Below are positions 1 to 8,448 of a stretch of 42,363 bases of DNA, piece after piece. Every line of letters begins with the position of its first letter. Position 1 is the stretch's first letter. Below the pieces are notes generated by a model. The model saw only the letters and a list, made by a program, of their open reading frames with translations, was not told the DNA's origin and made no database searches. Made by a program: the position numbers and the translations under genes. Origin of the DNA: an uncultured Clostridia bacterium (GTDB lineage Bacteria; Bacillota; Clostridia; Oscillospirales; Oscillospiraceae); the NCBI GenBank assembly GCA_945862785.1, contig CAMAZB010000004.1, positions 1 to 42,363 on the forward strand, written 5' to 3'.

Positions 1-129
1 ATGGCCTTGAAAGCCTTGGCTTTCAAGGCTTTCGGCTTTGTTCAGTACGCATTATTTATTTTATCTATTGCACTTGTAATTTCTGGAATTTGTATAATGG
101 CAGTTGAATATTTCAAGAAAGAACAGTAA
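1..129 (+). CDS. small hydrophobic ORF (possibly the C-terminal part of a longer gene, window edge)
   Basis: Frame 1 is open from base 1 to TAA at 127-129: MALKALAFKAFGFVQYALFILSIALVISGICIMAVEYFKKEQ; one probable TM helix. The left edge truncates the context. Confidence 0.35.
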   Translation: MALKALAFKAFGFVQYALFILSIALVISGICIMAVEYFKKEQ

Positions 130-260
130 AACAATGTTCAATTCATTAGGGTAGTCCTGCTTTTGGACTGTCCTTTTGCATAGGCAGGCATTGTACAGAG
201 AGGAAAAGAAAATTGAGAAATGCCAATATCCACATATTGGGAAATCATATCAACAGGACA

Positions 261-293
261 AAAAAGGAGCGACGGTAAAAACCGTCGCTCCTT
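261..293 (-). terminator. rho-independent terminator downstream of the Fe-ADH gene
   Basis: AAAGGAGCGACGGT-aaaa-ACCGTCGCTCCTTTT inverted repeat with an A-run on + (T-run on -). Confidence 0.75.
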
Positions 294-307
294 TTGCATA
301 TAGGGGA

Positions 308-1504
308 TTAGTAGCACTTGCGATAGATGGCCTCTTCGGACTCCAGATCGAAGGGATAGTAGGCGTTGGTCATCAGGCGCTGCTGGTTGGCCTCCACGGA
401 CTGGGGGAAGGCCTTGAAGTCGGCCTCGGTGAAGCCGCAGTCACGCAGGGGACGCAGGGGCAGGATGCGTTGCAGCAGGGCATTCATCTCGGGGATGGCG
501 TTCTTGGCCTCGCAGCCCAGGATACTGGCAACCAGCTCCTTGAAGCGCATGATCTCGCCGTCGGGGTTCTTCTCATCATAGTAGTCCATGATGGCGCCGA
601 ACAGCATGTAGTTGGACTCGCCGTGAGGCACATGATAGGTGCCGCCCAGGGGGAAGCTCATGCCGTGGACAGGGCCGCAGCCAGCCTTCAGGAAGGCGAT
701 GCCGGCATAGAAGGAAGCGGTGACGAACTGCTCCATGTACTCGAAGCGGGCGTCGGGACCTTTCTCGTCCAGCAGCTTAAAGCCCTTGAGAATCATGTCC
801 ATGGCCTTCTCGCTGAAGAGCTCGCTGGTGATGGTCTTGCGGTGGGGGCTCAGGAAGGACTCGGTGGCGTGCACCAGAGCATCGATGGCGGAGCAGGCGA
901 AGGGCTTGTAGGGCAGGGTGCGCAGCAGGTCGGGGATCAGGCAGACCTTGTTGGGGATGATGTCGTCGGAAACCAGGCCCAGCTTGGTCTCGCCGCCGGT
1001 CAGCACGCCGTCCTTCTCGTCCTTGACGATAGCCACGGAGATGTTGGTGCACTCAGAGCCGGTGCCGCAGGTGGTGGGGATGGCGATAACGTCCTTCTCG
1101 TGGACGACGGGGAAACGCTTGAAGTACAGGTTGTGCACGGTGTCGGGACGCTTGCAGCCCAGCAGCTTGCACAGGTCCATGATGGCGCCACCGCCGACGG
1201 CGATGACACGGTCATAGCTGTCATAGGGGATGGCGTCGTACATGGTCTGGATCATGGCCTCGGAGGGCTCACCGGCGCCGAACTTTTCCTGGAAGACGAA
1301 CTGGCACTTCAGACCCAGCTCCTCCATGAAGGGCTTGTAGATGAACTCGTTGGTCAGAACCACGTCACGGTCGTTCAGCTTGAACTCTTCTGCCATCTGG
1401 GCGAAGGTCTCGAACTTGTACACGGTGGGGGCGAAAATAATCTCGCGCTTATCGGCCATCAGAGAGGCGGAAAAAGCGTCCATTGCTTTAGCCATTGGAA
1501 TCAA
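308..1504 (-). CDS. iron-containing alcohol dehydrogenase (4-hydroxybutyrate dehydrogenase-like)
   Basis: 398 aa with Fe-ADH hallmarks: VGGGAIMDLCK, IPTTCGTGSECT, CSAIDALVHATESFLS, GCGPVHGMSFPLGGTYHVPHGESN. Confidence 0.85.
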   Translation of the reverse strand: MIPMAKAMDAFSASLMADKREIIFAPTVYKFETFAQMAEEFKLNDRDVVLTNEFIYKPFMEELGLKCQFVFQEKFGAGEPSEAMIQTMYDAIPYDSYDRVIAVGGGAIMDLCKLLGCKRPDTVHNLYFKRFPVVHEKDVIAIPTTCGTGSECTNISVAIVKDEKDGVLTGGETKLGLVSDDIIPNKVCLIPDLLRTLPYKPFACSAIDALVHATESFLSPHRKTITSELFSEKAMDMILKGFKLLDEKGPDARFEYMEQFVTASFYAGIAFLKAGCGPVHGMSFPLGGTYHVPHGESNYMLFGAIMDYYDEKNPDGEIMRFKELVASILGCEAKNAIPEMNALLQRILPLRPLRDCGFTEADFKAFPQSVEANQQRLMTNAYYPFDLESEEAIYRKCY

Positions 1505-1570
1505 CTCTCCTTTGAAATATAAAATTATTTGACGCTGTCCCGGCGTCAGCCGGGACAGAAGTCAACGGAA

Positions 1571-2542
1571 TTACTTACGGGCGACGGCCTTCTTCACGGC
1601 CTCCACGATGTTGGTAGCACGCAGACCGTACACGTCCATCAGGTAGTCCTGAGGACCGACCTGGCCGAACAGATCCTGGACGCCCACGAACTCCTGAACG
1701 GTGGGGCAGTTCTTGGCCAGGCAGTTGGCGACCACGGAGCCCAGACCACAGGTGACGTTGTGGTTCTCGGCGGTGACGATAGCGCCGGTCTCCTTGGCGG
1801 CCTTGATGACCAGCTCCTCGTCCAGGGGCTTCCAGGTGAACATATCGATGACGCGGACATTGATGCCCTCAGCCTGCAGGGCCTCATAGGCCTTCAGGCT
1901 CTCGTCCACCATAATGCCGGAGGTGATGATGGTGGCAACGTCCTTGTCGCTCTCGTGCAGGACAACGCCCTTGCCGATTTCGAACTCGGAGCCCTCGCCG
2001 TAGACCTGGATGATGCCCTTGCGGACGAAGCGGGTGTAGGTCACGCCCTCCACGTTCACCAATTGGCGGGTGATGCTGGCCAGCTGATCATAGTCGGCGG
2101 GGTCCAGCACGGTGGTCTCGGGGATGCTCAGGTACATGGCGGCATCCTCCAGAGGCATATGGGTACCGCCGTTAAAGGCAGCGGTCACACCGGCGTCGGA
2201 GCCCAGCACATGGACAGTCAGACCGGCGTAAGCGGCGGACATGTAGATCTGGTCATAGCAGCGGCGGGAGGAGAAGGTACCGAAGGAATGGTAAAACACC
2301 TTCTTGCCGGTGGCGGCCAGACCGGCGGCCACGCCGGCGCCGTTGGCCTCGGCAATACCGGCCTCAAAAGCGCGGTCGGGATAGTTCTTGCGCAGCATCT
2401 TGGTGTTGATGCAGCCCATCAGGTCGCAGTCCACATAGCAGATGGACTTGTCCTCGGCCATCATCTCGTTCAGGGTCAGAGCAAGACCGTCACGGCAGGC
2501 CCGGGAATCTTTTTTATGCTCACCAATCAGTTTCACGTTCAT
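1571..2542 (-). CDS. transketolase C-terminal subunit (split transketolase)
   Basis: 323 aa, pyrimidine-binding plus C-terminal domains (DCDLMGCINTKML, EAGIAEANGAGVAAGLAATGKKVFYHSFGTF, VTAENHNVTCGLGSVVA). Confidence 0.85.
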   Translation of the reverse strand: MNVKLIGEHKKDSRACRDGLALTLNEMMAEDKSICYVDCDLMGCINTKMLRKNYPDRAFEAGIAEANGAGVAAGLAATGKKVFYHSFGTFSSRRCYDQIYMSAAYAGLTVHVLGSDAGVTAAFNGGTHMPLEDAAMYLSIPETTVLDPADYDQLASITRQLVNVEGVTYTRFVRKGIIQVYGEGSEFEIGKGVVLHESDKDVATIITSGIMVDESLKAYEALQAEGINVRVIDMFTWKPLDEELVIKAAKETGAIVTAENHNVTCGLGSVVANCLAKNCPTVQEFVGVQDLFGQVGPQDYLMDVYGLRATNIVEAVKKAVARK

Positions 2543-2557
2543 CGTTCTTGCCCTCCT

Positions 2558-3391
2558 TTAAGCGTTCTTGGCTTCTTCCAAAGCCTTTTCGGCGGCGGCC
2601 AGAGCCTCGGCCCACTGCTCCTCATTGGGCTGAGAAGAGTGATCGTGCTTGGGCTCGGCGAAAGTGGCGCCCTTGCCCTTGCAGGTGTCCAGAACGATGC
2701 AGCTGGGCACGCCCTTCTTGGCGTAGGCGTTCTGGATGGCATCGTAAATGGCCTTCACATCGTGGCCGTCGATCTCCTGGGTATACAGGCCGAAAGCCTC
2801 AGCCTTCTTGGCCAAGCTGCCATGGGCCAGGATATCGTCGGTGGGGCCGTCCAGCTGATAGCCGTTGTTGTCGATGAAGTAAATGATGTTGTCCAGCTTG
2901 TGGGCATAGGCGAAGTGGAAACCCTCCCAGACCTGGCCCTCGTCAGCCTCACCGTCGCCGATGACGCAGAATACGTGGTTATCACGGCCGTCGATCTTGT
3001 TGCCCAGGGCGGCGCCGGTGGCGGTGGACACGCCCTGGCCCAGGGAGCCGGTGGTCAGATCCACGCCGGGAGTCAGCTTCCGGTCAGTGTGGCTGGGGAA
3101 CTTGGTGCCGGGCTGGTTCAGGGTGTAGGCCTCCTCCAGGGGATAGAAGCCCATCAGGCCGAAGGTGGCGTAAGCCACGGGGCCGGCGTGACCCTTGGAC
3201 AGGACCAGCCAGTCACGGTCCTCCCAGCGGGGATTCTTGGGATCGAATTTCATGACCTCTCCATACAGGACGGCCATCAGGTCGGCCAGATCCATGGAGC
3301 CGCCCACATGGCCGAAACCACGGGAGTGGATGACCTTCAGGGTCTCCAGCCGGATCTCGGCCGCCAGAACTTTGCACTTCTTCTCGTTCAT
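2558..3391 (-). CDS. transketolase N-terminal subunit (ThDP-binding)
   Basis: 277 aa; GHVGGSMDLADLMAVLY, SKGHAGPVAYA, GSLGQGVSTATGAALG, ThDP motif GDGEADEGQVWE...DNNGYQLDG. Confidence 0.9.
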   Translation of the reverse strand: MNEKKCKVLAAEIRLETLKVIHSRGFGHVGGSMDLADLMAVLYGEVMKFDPKNPRWEDRDWLVLSKGHAGPVAYATFGLMGFYPLEEAYTLNQPGTKFPSHTDRKLTPGVDLTTGSLGQGVSTATGAALGNKIDGRDNHVFCVIGDGEADEGQVWEGFHFAYAHKLDNIIYFIDNNGYQLDGPTDDILAHGSLAKKAEAFGLYTQEIDGHDVKAIYDAIQNAYAKKGVPSCIVLDTCKGKGATFAEPKHDHSSQPNEEQWAEALAAAEKALEEAKNA

Positions 3392-3582
3392 GGGGGTATC
3401 TTCCTTTCCTTTTTAAAATAAGCGCCGGGCCAGAAAGGGCTGACAGGGCGCAATATCACGCTGGCAGCCGCGCTGCCCGCCGAAGGCGAAAACAGCGTCG
3501 GGACGGGTCGCTGTGCCGCAAGTAATCGTTTGCCAGACGGTCATAAAACCACACCGGCATAGCGGGCCTGCGCTCATGAGTT

Positions 3583-3612
3583 ATTTTACCGCAGAAGCGG
3601 CGGCTGCGTCAA
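3583..3612 (-). promoter_or_regulatory. candidate sigma-A promoter for the transketolase/Fe-ADH sub-operon
   Basis: Minus strand TTGACG (3612-3607), 18-nt spacer, TAAAAT (3588-3583) in the 334-bp gap between the iPGM-like and transketolase genes. Confidence 0.45.
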
Positions 3613-3725
3613 TGACAGTTTGGTTTTTAACAAGGATAAATAAGACTGACTGAAGAAAGGCGGCGCCGCCGCTCCACGGGCACCGAGATGGGGCCTGTGG
3701 AGGGAGACGCCGCTGAATCATCGGA

Positions 3726-5294
3726 TCATTCGTACTGAGTGCCGACACCCTCGACCATGGCGTCATAAGCACGCTTGACCTTGTCGTAGTTCTTGTCGCG
3801 ATCCAGGACCACGCCGCGGCCCACGCCGTCCACAATACGGCCGAGACCGATCTCGTCCAGCTTGGCGTCCAGCTCAGCCAGCAGGGTGGGAGCAGAGCCG
3901 GGCTCAGTGGAGCGGCCATCGAAGATGATGTGGAAGTAGACCTTGTCCAGGCCGGCTTCCTTAGCCATCTCGCAGACGGAGATGGGATAGTCGATACAGC
4001 CGTGGGAGGACTTGTAGGTCAGGTAGGCCAGCAGGTGCAGAGCGGTGCCGTTCTTCTTGGCGTGCTCAATGGCCTGCAGGAAGATGGGGTTCTTCTTGAA
4101 GCTGCCGTCCTTCACGGCGGCGTCCAGACGGACATCGTCCTGCATCACGCAGCGGCCGGCGCCCAGGTTGGAGTGACCGGCCTCGGAGTTACCGGCCTTG
4201 CCGGCGCCCAGGCCCACAAACTCACCGGAGGCATGGAGTTTGCTCCAGGACTGCTCGGCCAGCAGGGAATCCCAGTAGGGGGTATCGGCCACATGGATGG
4301 CGTCGTTCTCGTCACCGGTGCCCAGGCCCCAGCCGTCGCAGATGATGAGCAGCATCTTGCGGTCCTTGCCCCAATCCTTGCCCTCGACCAGGGAACGGCC
4401 AGACATCTCGGCGGGCTGAGGAATGCCCATGACGTTCAGCACGGTGGGAGCCACATCGCCCAGGCAGCCGTCCCGCAGGGTGATGGGGGAGTTGTCGGCG
4501 GGGTCGATCATGATGAAGGGGACCAGGTTGGTGGTATGGGCGCCGTCGGGCTTACCAGCAGCGGTGTACAGCTTTTCGATGTTGCCGTGGTCGGCGGTGA
4601 TGGCCACCACATAGCCCTTGTTCAGGGCATCGTGGACCACAACATCCAGGTAGTGGCTGACATGGCCGCAAGCCTGGATCTTGGCGGCGGTGTTTTGGGT
4701 GTGGCCGATGACGTCGCCGTTGGCGAAGTTGGTGACCACGAAGTCATACTTGCCCAGGGCATCCATCACAGTGTCCGCCACCTTGGGCAGAGACAGCTCG
4801 GGCTTCTGGTCAAAGTCGATGCCCTTGGGGGAGGGGATGCACACATCGTCCTCACCGGGGAAAGCGTTGTTCTCGCCGCCGTTGAAGAAGAAGGTCACGT
4901 GGGCGAACTTCTCGCTCTCGGCGCAGTGGAACTGCTTTTTGCCGGCTTCGCTGAGAACCTGGGCCAGGGGCTTTACCACCTTGGCGGGAGCGAAGGCGAT
5001 GGGCAGGTTTTTGAACTTGTCATGGTACATGGTCATGATGACGAAGTCCAGATCGTTCAGCTTCCGGCGCTCCACCTTGTCGAAGGGATCGTCGGTGAAC
5101 ATTTCAGTCAGCTCGATCTCACGCTCGCCGCGACGGCAGCAGAACACCACGGAATCGCCATCGGCGATCTTGCCCACGGGCTTGCCGTCCTCCACCAGGA
5201 GCATAGGCTCCAGATGATAGTCGTCCTGCCCCAGTTCATATGCTCTCTTGACGGCTTCTGCCAGTTGGGCGCCGCCGCGCTTGATATCAGACAT
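3726..5294 (-). CDS. circularly permuted cofactor-independent phosphoglycerate mutase (iPGM)-like protein
   Basis: 522 aa single ORF with good SD (AGGAGG). C-terminal iPGM motifs come first (DGDSVVFCCRRGER, ESEKFAHVTFFFNGG, IPSPKG, NFANGDVIGHT, ITADHGN, GAHTTN), then the canonical N-terminus (KMLLIICDGWG, GNSEAGHSNLGAGR, DGRS, GRGVVLDRDKNYDKVKRAYDAM). Confidence 0.9.
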   Translation of the reverse strand: MSDIKRGGAQLAEAVKRAYELGQDDYHLEPMLLVEDGKPVGKIADGDSVVFCCRRGEREIELTEMFTDDPFDKVERRKLNDLDFVIMTMYHDKFKNLPIAFAPAKVVKPLAQVLSEAGKKQFHCAESEKFAHVTFFFNGGENNAFPGEDDVCIPSPKGIDFDQKPELSLPKVADTVMDALGKYDFVVTNFANGDVIGHTQNTAAKIQACGHVSHYLDVVVHDALNKGYVVAITADHGNIEKLYTAAGKPDGAHTTNLVPFIMIDPADNSPITLRDGCLGDVAPTVLNVMGIPQPAEMSGRSLVEGKDWGKDRKMLLIICDGWGLGTGDENDAIHVADTPYWDSLLAEQSWSKLHASGEFVGLGAGKAGNSEAGHSNLGAGRCVMQDDVRLDAAVKDGSFKKNPIFLQAIEHAKKNGTALHLLAYLTYKSSHGCIDYPISVCEMAKEAGLDKVYFHIIFDGRSTEPGSAPTLLAELDAKLDEIGLGRIVDGVGRGVVLDRDKNYDKVKRAYDAMVEGVGTQYE

Positions 5295-5318
5295 AAATTT
5301 GTACCTCCTGATGAAAGA

Positions 5319-6095
5319 TTACTGCCCGTCGGAGGGCGGAATGAGCTTATCCACAGCCACCTGGCCGCAGGCGGGGAAGATATCCAGCAGCTGGGGGAAG
5401 GTGTAGATTTTGGCGCTGGGCATATTCTCCTCGGTGAGCTTGAGGGGCTTGTTTTTGTTGTACTGGACGGCCACGGTCATGCCGAAGTCCACGGCCTTGG
5501 CACCCACGATATCGCGGTTGAGGTTGTCGCCCACATAGCAGCAGTTCTCCGGCTGGGCGCCCACTTCCTCCATGGCGTAGTAGTAGATGGCGGGGCCGGG
5601 CTTACGGATATAGGTGATGGAGGACTGCTGGACGGTCTTGAAGTAGGGGCGCAGACCGTCGTTGTCCAGCCATTCGTCCACTTCGCGCTTGCCCACCAGG
5701 TCGCTGATGATGCCCAGGGTGTAGCCGCGCTTGCACAGCTCCTTGACGGTCTCGGCACCGCCCTCTACCACGGTGCGGCGCCCCTTGGTCTGCCGATACT
5801 GGTAAGTCAGCTCGGCGGCGTTCTTCAGAATGCGCTCCCGGTCCATGTCGTAGGCCAGCCAGCGGGTCCACAGGACCTCCTCGGGAGCTTCGCACATGAA
5901 CTTCAGCGCCCACTCACGGTACTTGTCGTACCGCTTGTCGATGACTTCATCGAACCACTTGTTGGGGTCGTCGGTCTCCACGCCGCACAGCTCGGCGATC
6001 TTGGCCCGGGCGGCGGAGAGGTAGGCGGGATCCTCATCGATGACGCGGAAGGTACCGCCCAGATCCAGGAAAATATAACGGATATCAGTATTCAT
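5319..6095 (-). CDS. HAD-family hydrolase paralogue 1
   Basis: FLDLGGTF (motif I), GIISDL, YIRKPGPAIY (motif III Lys), VGDNLNRDIVGAKA (motif IV). Confidence 0.85.
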   Translation of the reverse strand: MNTDIRYIFLDLGGTFRVIDEDPAYLSAARAKIAELCGVETDDPNKWFDEVIDKRYDKYREWALKFMCEAPEEVLWTRWLAYDMDRERILKNAAELTYQYRQTKGRRTVVEGGAETVKELCKRGYTLGIISDLVGKREVDEWLDNDGLRPYFKTVQQSSITYIRKPGPAIYYYAMEEVGAQPENCCYVGDNLNRDIVGAKAVDFGMTVAVQYNKNKPLKLTEENMPSAKIYTFPQLLDIFPACGQVAVDKLIPPSDGQ

Positions 6096-6157
6096 TTCTA
6101 TGACCTCCAGAACGCAGGACGCGCCCGGGGCAGCCCCGGACGTCCTGCAAAATTAAT

Positions 6158-6892
6158 TTAGTTCAGGGGCGGCAGCAGATCCAGGATCTCACGGAAATCC
6201 TGGATGATCGCATCAGGACGGTTTTCCTCTGTGAACTCCACGGCATGCTTCTTCTCAGGAGACTCGAAGATGATGTTGCAGCCCACACCGGCCTTCTTGG
6301 CGCCGGGGATGTCACGCTTGACATTGTCGGCCACGGACACGCAGTCCGCCAGTTCCACGCCCATTTCCTTGGCGCAGAGCTGATAGATCTCAAAGCCGGG
6401 CTTGCGCAGGTGGCAGACGGAGGAGAGGATAACGGAGTCGAAGTATTTGTCCAGACCGTCCTCTTCCAGCCAGTCGGGAACCTCGTTCTCGCCGATCAAA
6501 TTGGAGATAATGCCCAGCTTGTAGCCCCGTTCGTGGAGACCCTTGATGACCTCCACACCGCCGTCCACGACGACGCGGCGGCCCTTGGTCTGACGATACT
6601 GGAAGCTCAGTTCGTGGCAGACCTGCTTGATGCGGACCGGGTCATAGTCGGGCAGCAGCCACTTGCACCACAGTTCCTCGTCACCGGATTCCTTGAACTC
6701 GCTCAAAGCCCACTTGCGGTAGGGCTCATAGCGATCCTCAATCATCTGGAAAAATTCCTCGTAGGGCATATCGGTGCCGGCAATCTCCGCCATCTTACGG
6801 CGGGCGTGTTTCATATAGGGTTCATCCATCAGGGCGATGCGAAGCGTGCCGCCCAGGTCAAAGAATACTGCTTTGTAACGCTTGTTATCCAT
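6158..6892 (-). CDS. HAD-family hydrolase paralogue 2
   Basis: FFDLGGTL, GIISNL, LRKPGFEIYQL, VADNVKRDIPGAKKAG. Confidence 0.85.
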   Translation of the reverse strand: MDNKRYKAVFFDLGGTLRIALMDEPYMKHARRKMAEIAGTDMPYEEFFQMIEDRYEPYRKWALSEFKESGDEELWCKWLLPDYDPVRIKQVCHELSFQYRQTKGRRVVVDGGVEVIKGLHERGYKLGIISNLIGENEVPDWLEEDGLDKYFDSVILSSVCHLRKPGFEIYQLCAKEMGVELADCVSVADNVKRDIPGAKKAGVGCNIIFESPEKKHAVEFTEENRPDAIIQDFREILDLLPPLN

Positions 6893-6923
6893 GGGTAGAA
6901 ACCTCCTGTTTCTTGATTACCGC

Positions 6924-7655
6924 TCAGACGCGGGTGGGGAAGAGGTCCAGCAGATCGCTGAGATTCTCGATGAGGTAGTCACAGGCCGCGCGCATGGTTT
7001 CCGTCCGGCCCTTCTTGGGGTCGTCAATGAGAATCATGCAGCCGAAGCCGGCGGCACGGGTGCCCTCCACGTCCCGGTCGGGGTTATCGCCGATGTAAGC
7101 GCAGCCAGCCTCCGGGGTGCCGCAGCAGCGGCAGGCCAGGTGATAGATGGCGGGGTCGGGCTTCCGCAGCCGCACCTTGGAGGAGAGAATGGTAGTGGTG
7201 AAGCAGTGGGAGATACCCTCCTCGATCATCCAGTCGGTGATCTCCGACTCCGTGATGGTGTTGGCGATGATGCCCAGCTTGTAGCCCCGGCGGTAAAGCT
7301 CCTCGATGGTGTCCACGGTGTCGAACCGGGTCAGGCGCTTGCCGTTGGTGCCGTCTCGCCAAAGAGTGGTCAGCTCCTGGGCGTGGGCGGCCACATACTC
7401 ACCGTCCACATCCGGCAGCATAATCTGCTGCCAGAACTCAATCTCGGGATAATCCAGCAGAGCAACCTTGGAGACTTCCCGGTAGGCGTCATAGCGGCCC
7501 TTCAGCTTCTTGTAAAAGACCTCCGGGTCCTCGTCGCTCTTTGCCATCTCCGCCAGTTTCCGGCGGCCCTCCGCAATGAACGCGGGATTCTTGTCCGTTA
7601 CCCGCAGCGTGCTGCCGATGTCGAAAAAGATGGTTTGAATATCAGACTGTGCCAT
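6924..7655 (-). CDS. HAD-family hydrolase paralogue 3
   Basis: FFDIGSTL, GIIANT, LRKPDPAIYHLACRCCG, IGDNPDRDVEGTRAAGFG. Confidence 0.85.
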   Translation of the reverse strand: MAQSDIQTIFFDIGSTLRVTDKNPAFIAEGRRKLAEMAKSDEDPEVFYKKLKGRYDAYREVSKVALLDYPEIEFWQQIMLPDVDGEYVAAHAQELTTLWRDGTNGKRLTRFDTVDTIEELYRRGYKLGIIANTITESEITDWMIEEGISHCFTTTILSSKVRLRKPDPAIYHLACRCCGTPEAGCAYIGDNPDRDVEGTRAAGFGCMILIDDPKKGRTETMRAACDYLIENLSDLLDLFPTRV

Positions 7656-7659
7656 TCAA

Positions 7660-8394
7660 TCACCCGCGGGCGGGGAAGATGTCCAGCAGATCACTCAGCT
7701 TGGTAATGACATGATCGGGAGTGAACTCCTTGCCGGTGGCCTTCTCCATGTTCAAGGTGTCGGGCTCATCGATACGGATCATCATGCCGAAGCCGGCGGC
7801 CTGGGTGCCCTCCACATCGCGGACGGGGTTATCGCCGACGTAGGCACAGTTGGCCTCGGGAGTGCCGATGCAGCGGCAGGCCAGGTGATAGATGTCGGGA
7901 TCGGGCTTGCGGAGACGAACCTTGGAGGACAGGATGGTGGTCTTGAAGCACTGGGCCACGCCGTCCGTAGCCATCCAGTCGGGGATCTCGGTCTCAGTGA
8001 CGGTGTTGGCGATGATGCCCAGGGTGTAACCGCGGGCGCACAGCTCCTTCAGGGTAGCTACGGCATCGGGACGGGCCACGCGGCGGCCGTCGTGATCGCG
8101 CCACAGGCGGGTCAGGCGGGCTGCATTGGCGAAGATCATGTTGGGATCATAGTCAGGCAGCATGAACTGGGTCCACAGCTCGCCCTCAGAAACATCCAGC
8201 AGAGAGGTCTTGGACAGCTTACGGTAGACCTTCCACCGCTCCTCCAGCTTGGCGAACAGCTCGTCATGGGTCTCCTTGGTTTGGATCAGCTCCATCAGGT
8301 CGGCCTCGGCCTTGTCGATGAAGGCCTGGTCCTTTACCACGATGCGGAGAGTGTTGCCAACGTCGAAAAAGATTGTCTTGATGTCGGGAGTCAT
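7660..8394 (-). CDS. HAD-family hydrolase paralogue 4
   Basis: FFDVGNTL, GIIANT, LRKPDPDIYHLACRCIG, VGDNPVRDVEGTQAAGFG; closest to paralogue 3. Confidence 0.85.
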   Translation of the reverse strand: MTPDIKTIFFDVGNTLRIVVKDQAFIDKAEADLMELIQTKETHDELFAKLEERWKVYRKLSKTSLLDVSEGELWTQFMLPDYDPNMIFANAARLTRLWRDHDGRRVARPDAVATLKELCARGYTLGIIANTVTETEIPDWMATDGVAQCFKTTILSSKVRLRKPDPDIYHLACRCIGTPEANCAYVGDNPVRDVEGTQAAGFGMMIRIDEPDTLNMEKATGKEFTPDHVITKLSDLLDIFPARG

Positions 8395-8448
8395 ACTGTT
8401 TATCCTCCTTAAAAATATAAATGTCTTGTTTTGTTGATTGTTGATATG

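Noticed and set aside
4681-5217. 178-aa plus-strand ORF inside the iPGM-like gene
   Set aside because: Antisense artefact; no SD or domain.
308-5294. Sulfoglycolysis (sulfo-transketolase-type) interpretation of TK-N/TK-C plus Fe-ADH
   Set aside because: No sulfoquinovosidase, SQ isomerase or sulfonate exporter is visible in the window; the HAD array and iPGM-like gene do not fit the known scheme. Left as unknown substrate.
176-8412. Very long plus-strand ORFs (448, 630, 743, 217, 274, 233 aa) opposite the minus-strand cluster
   Set aside because: They mirror genuine minus-strand genes codon for codon, are Val/Gly/Leu/Ala/His-rich with no recognisable domain, and arise from high GC3 antisense frames.
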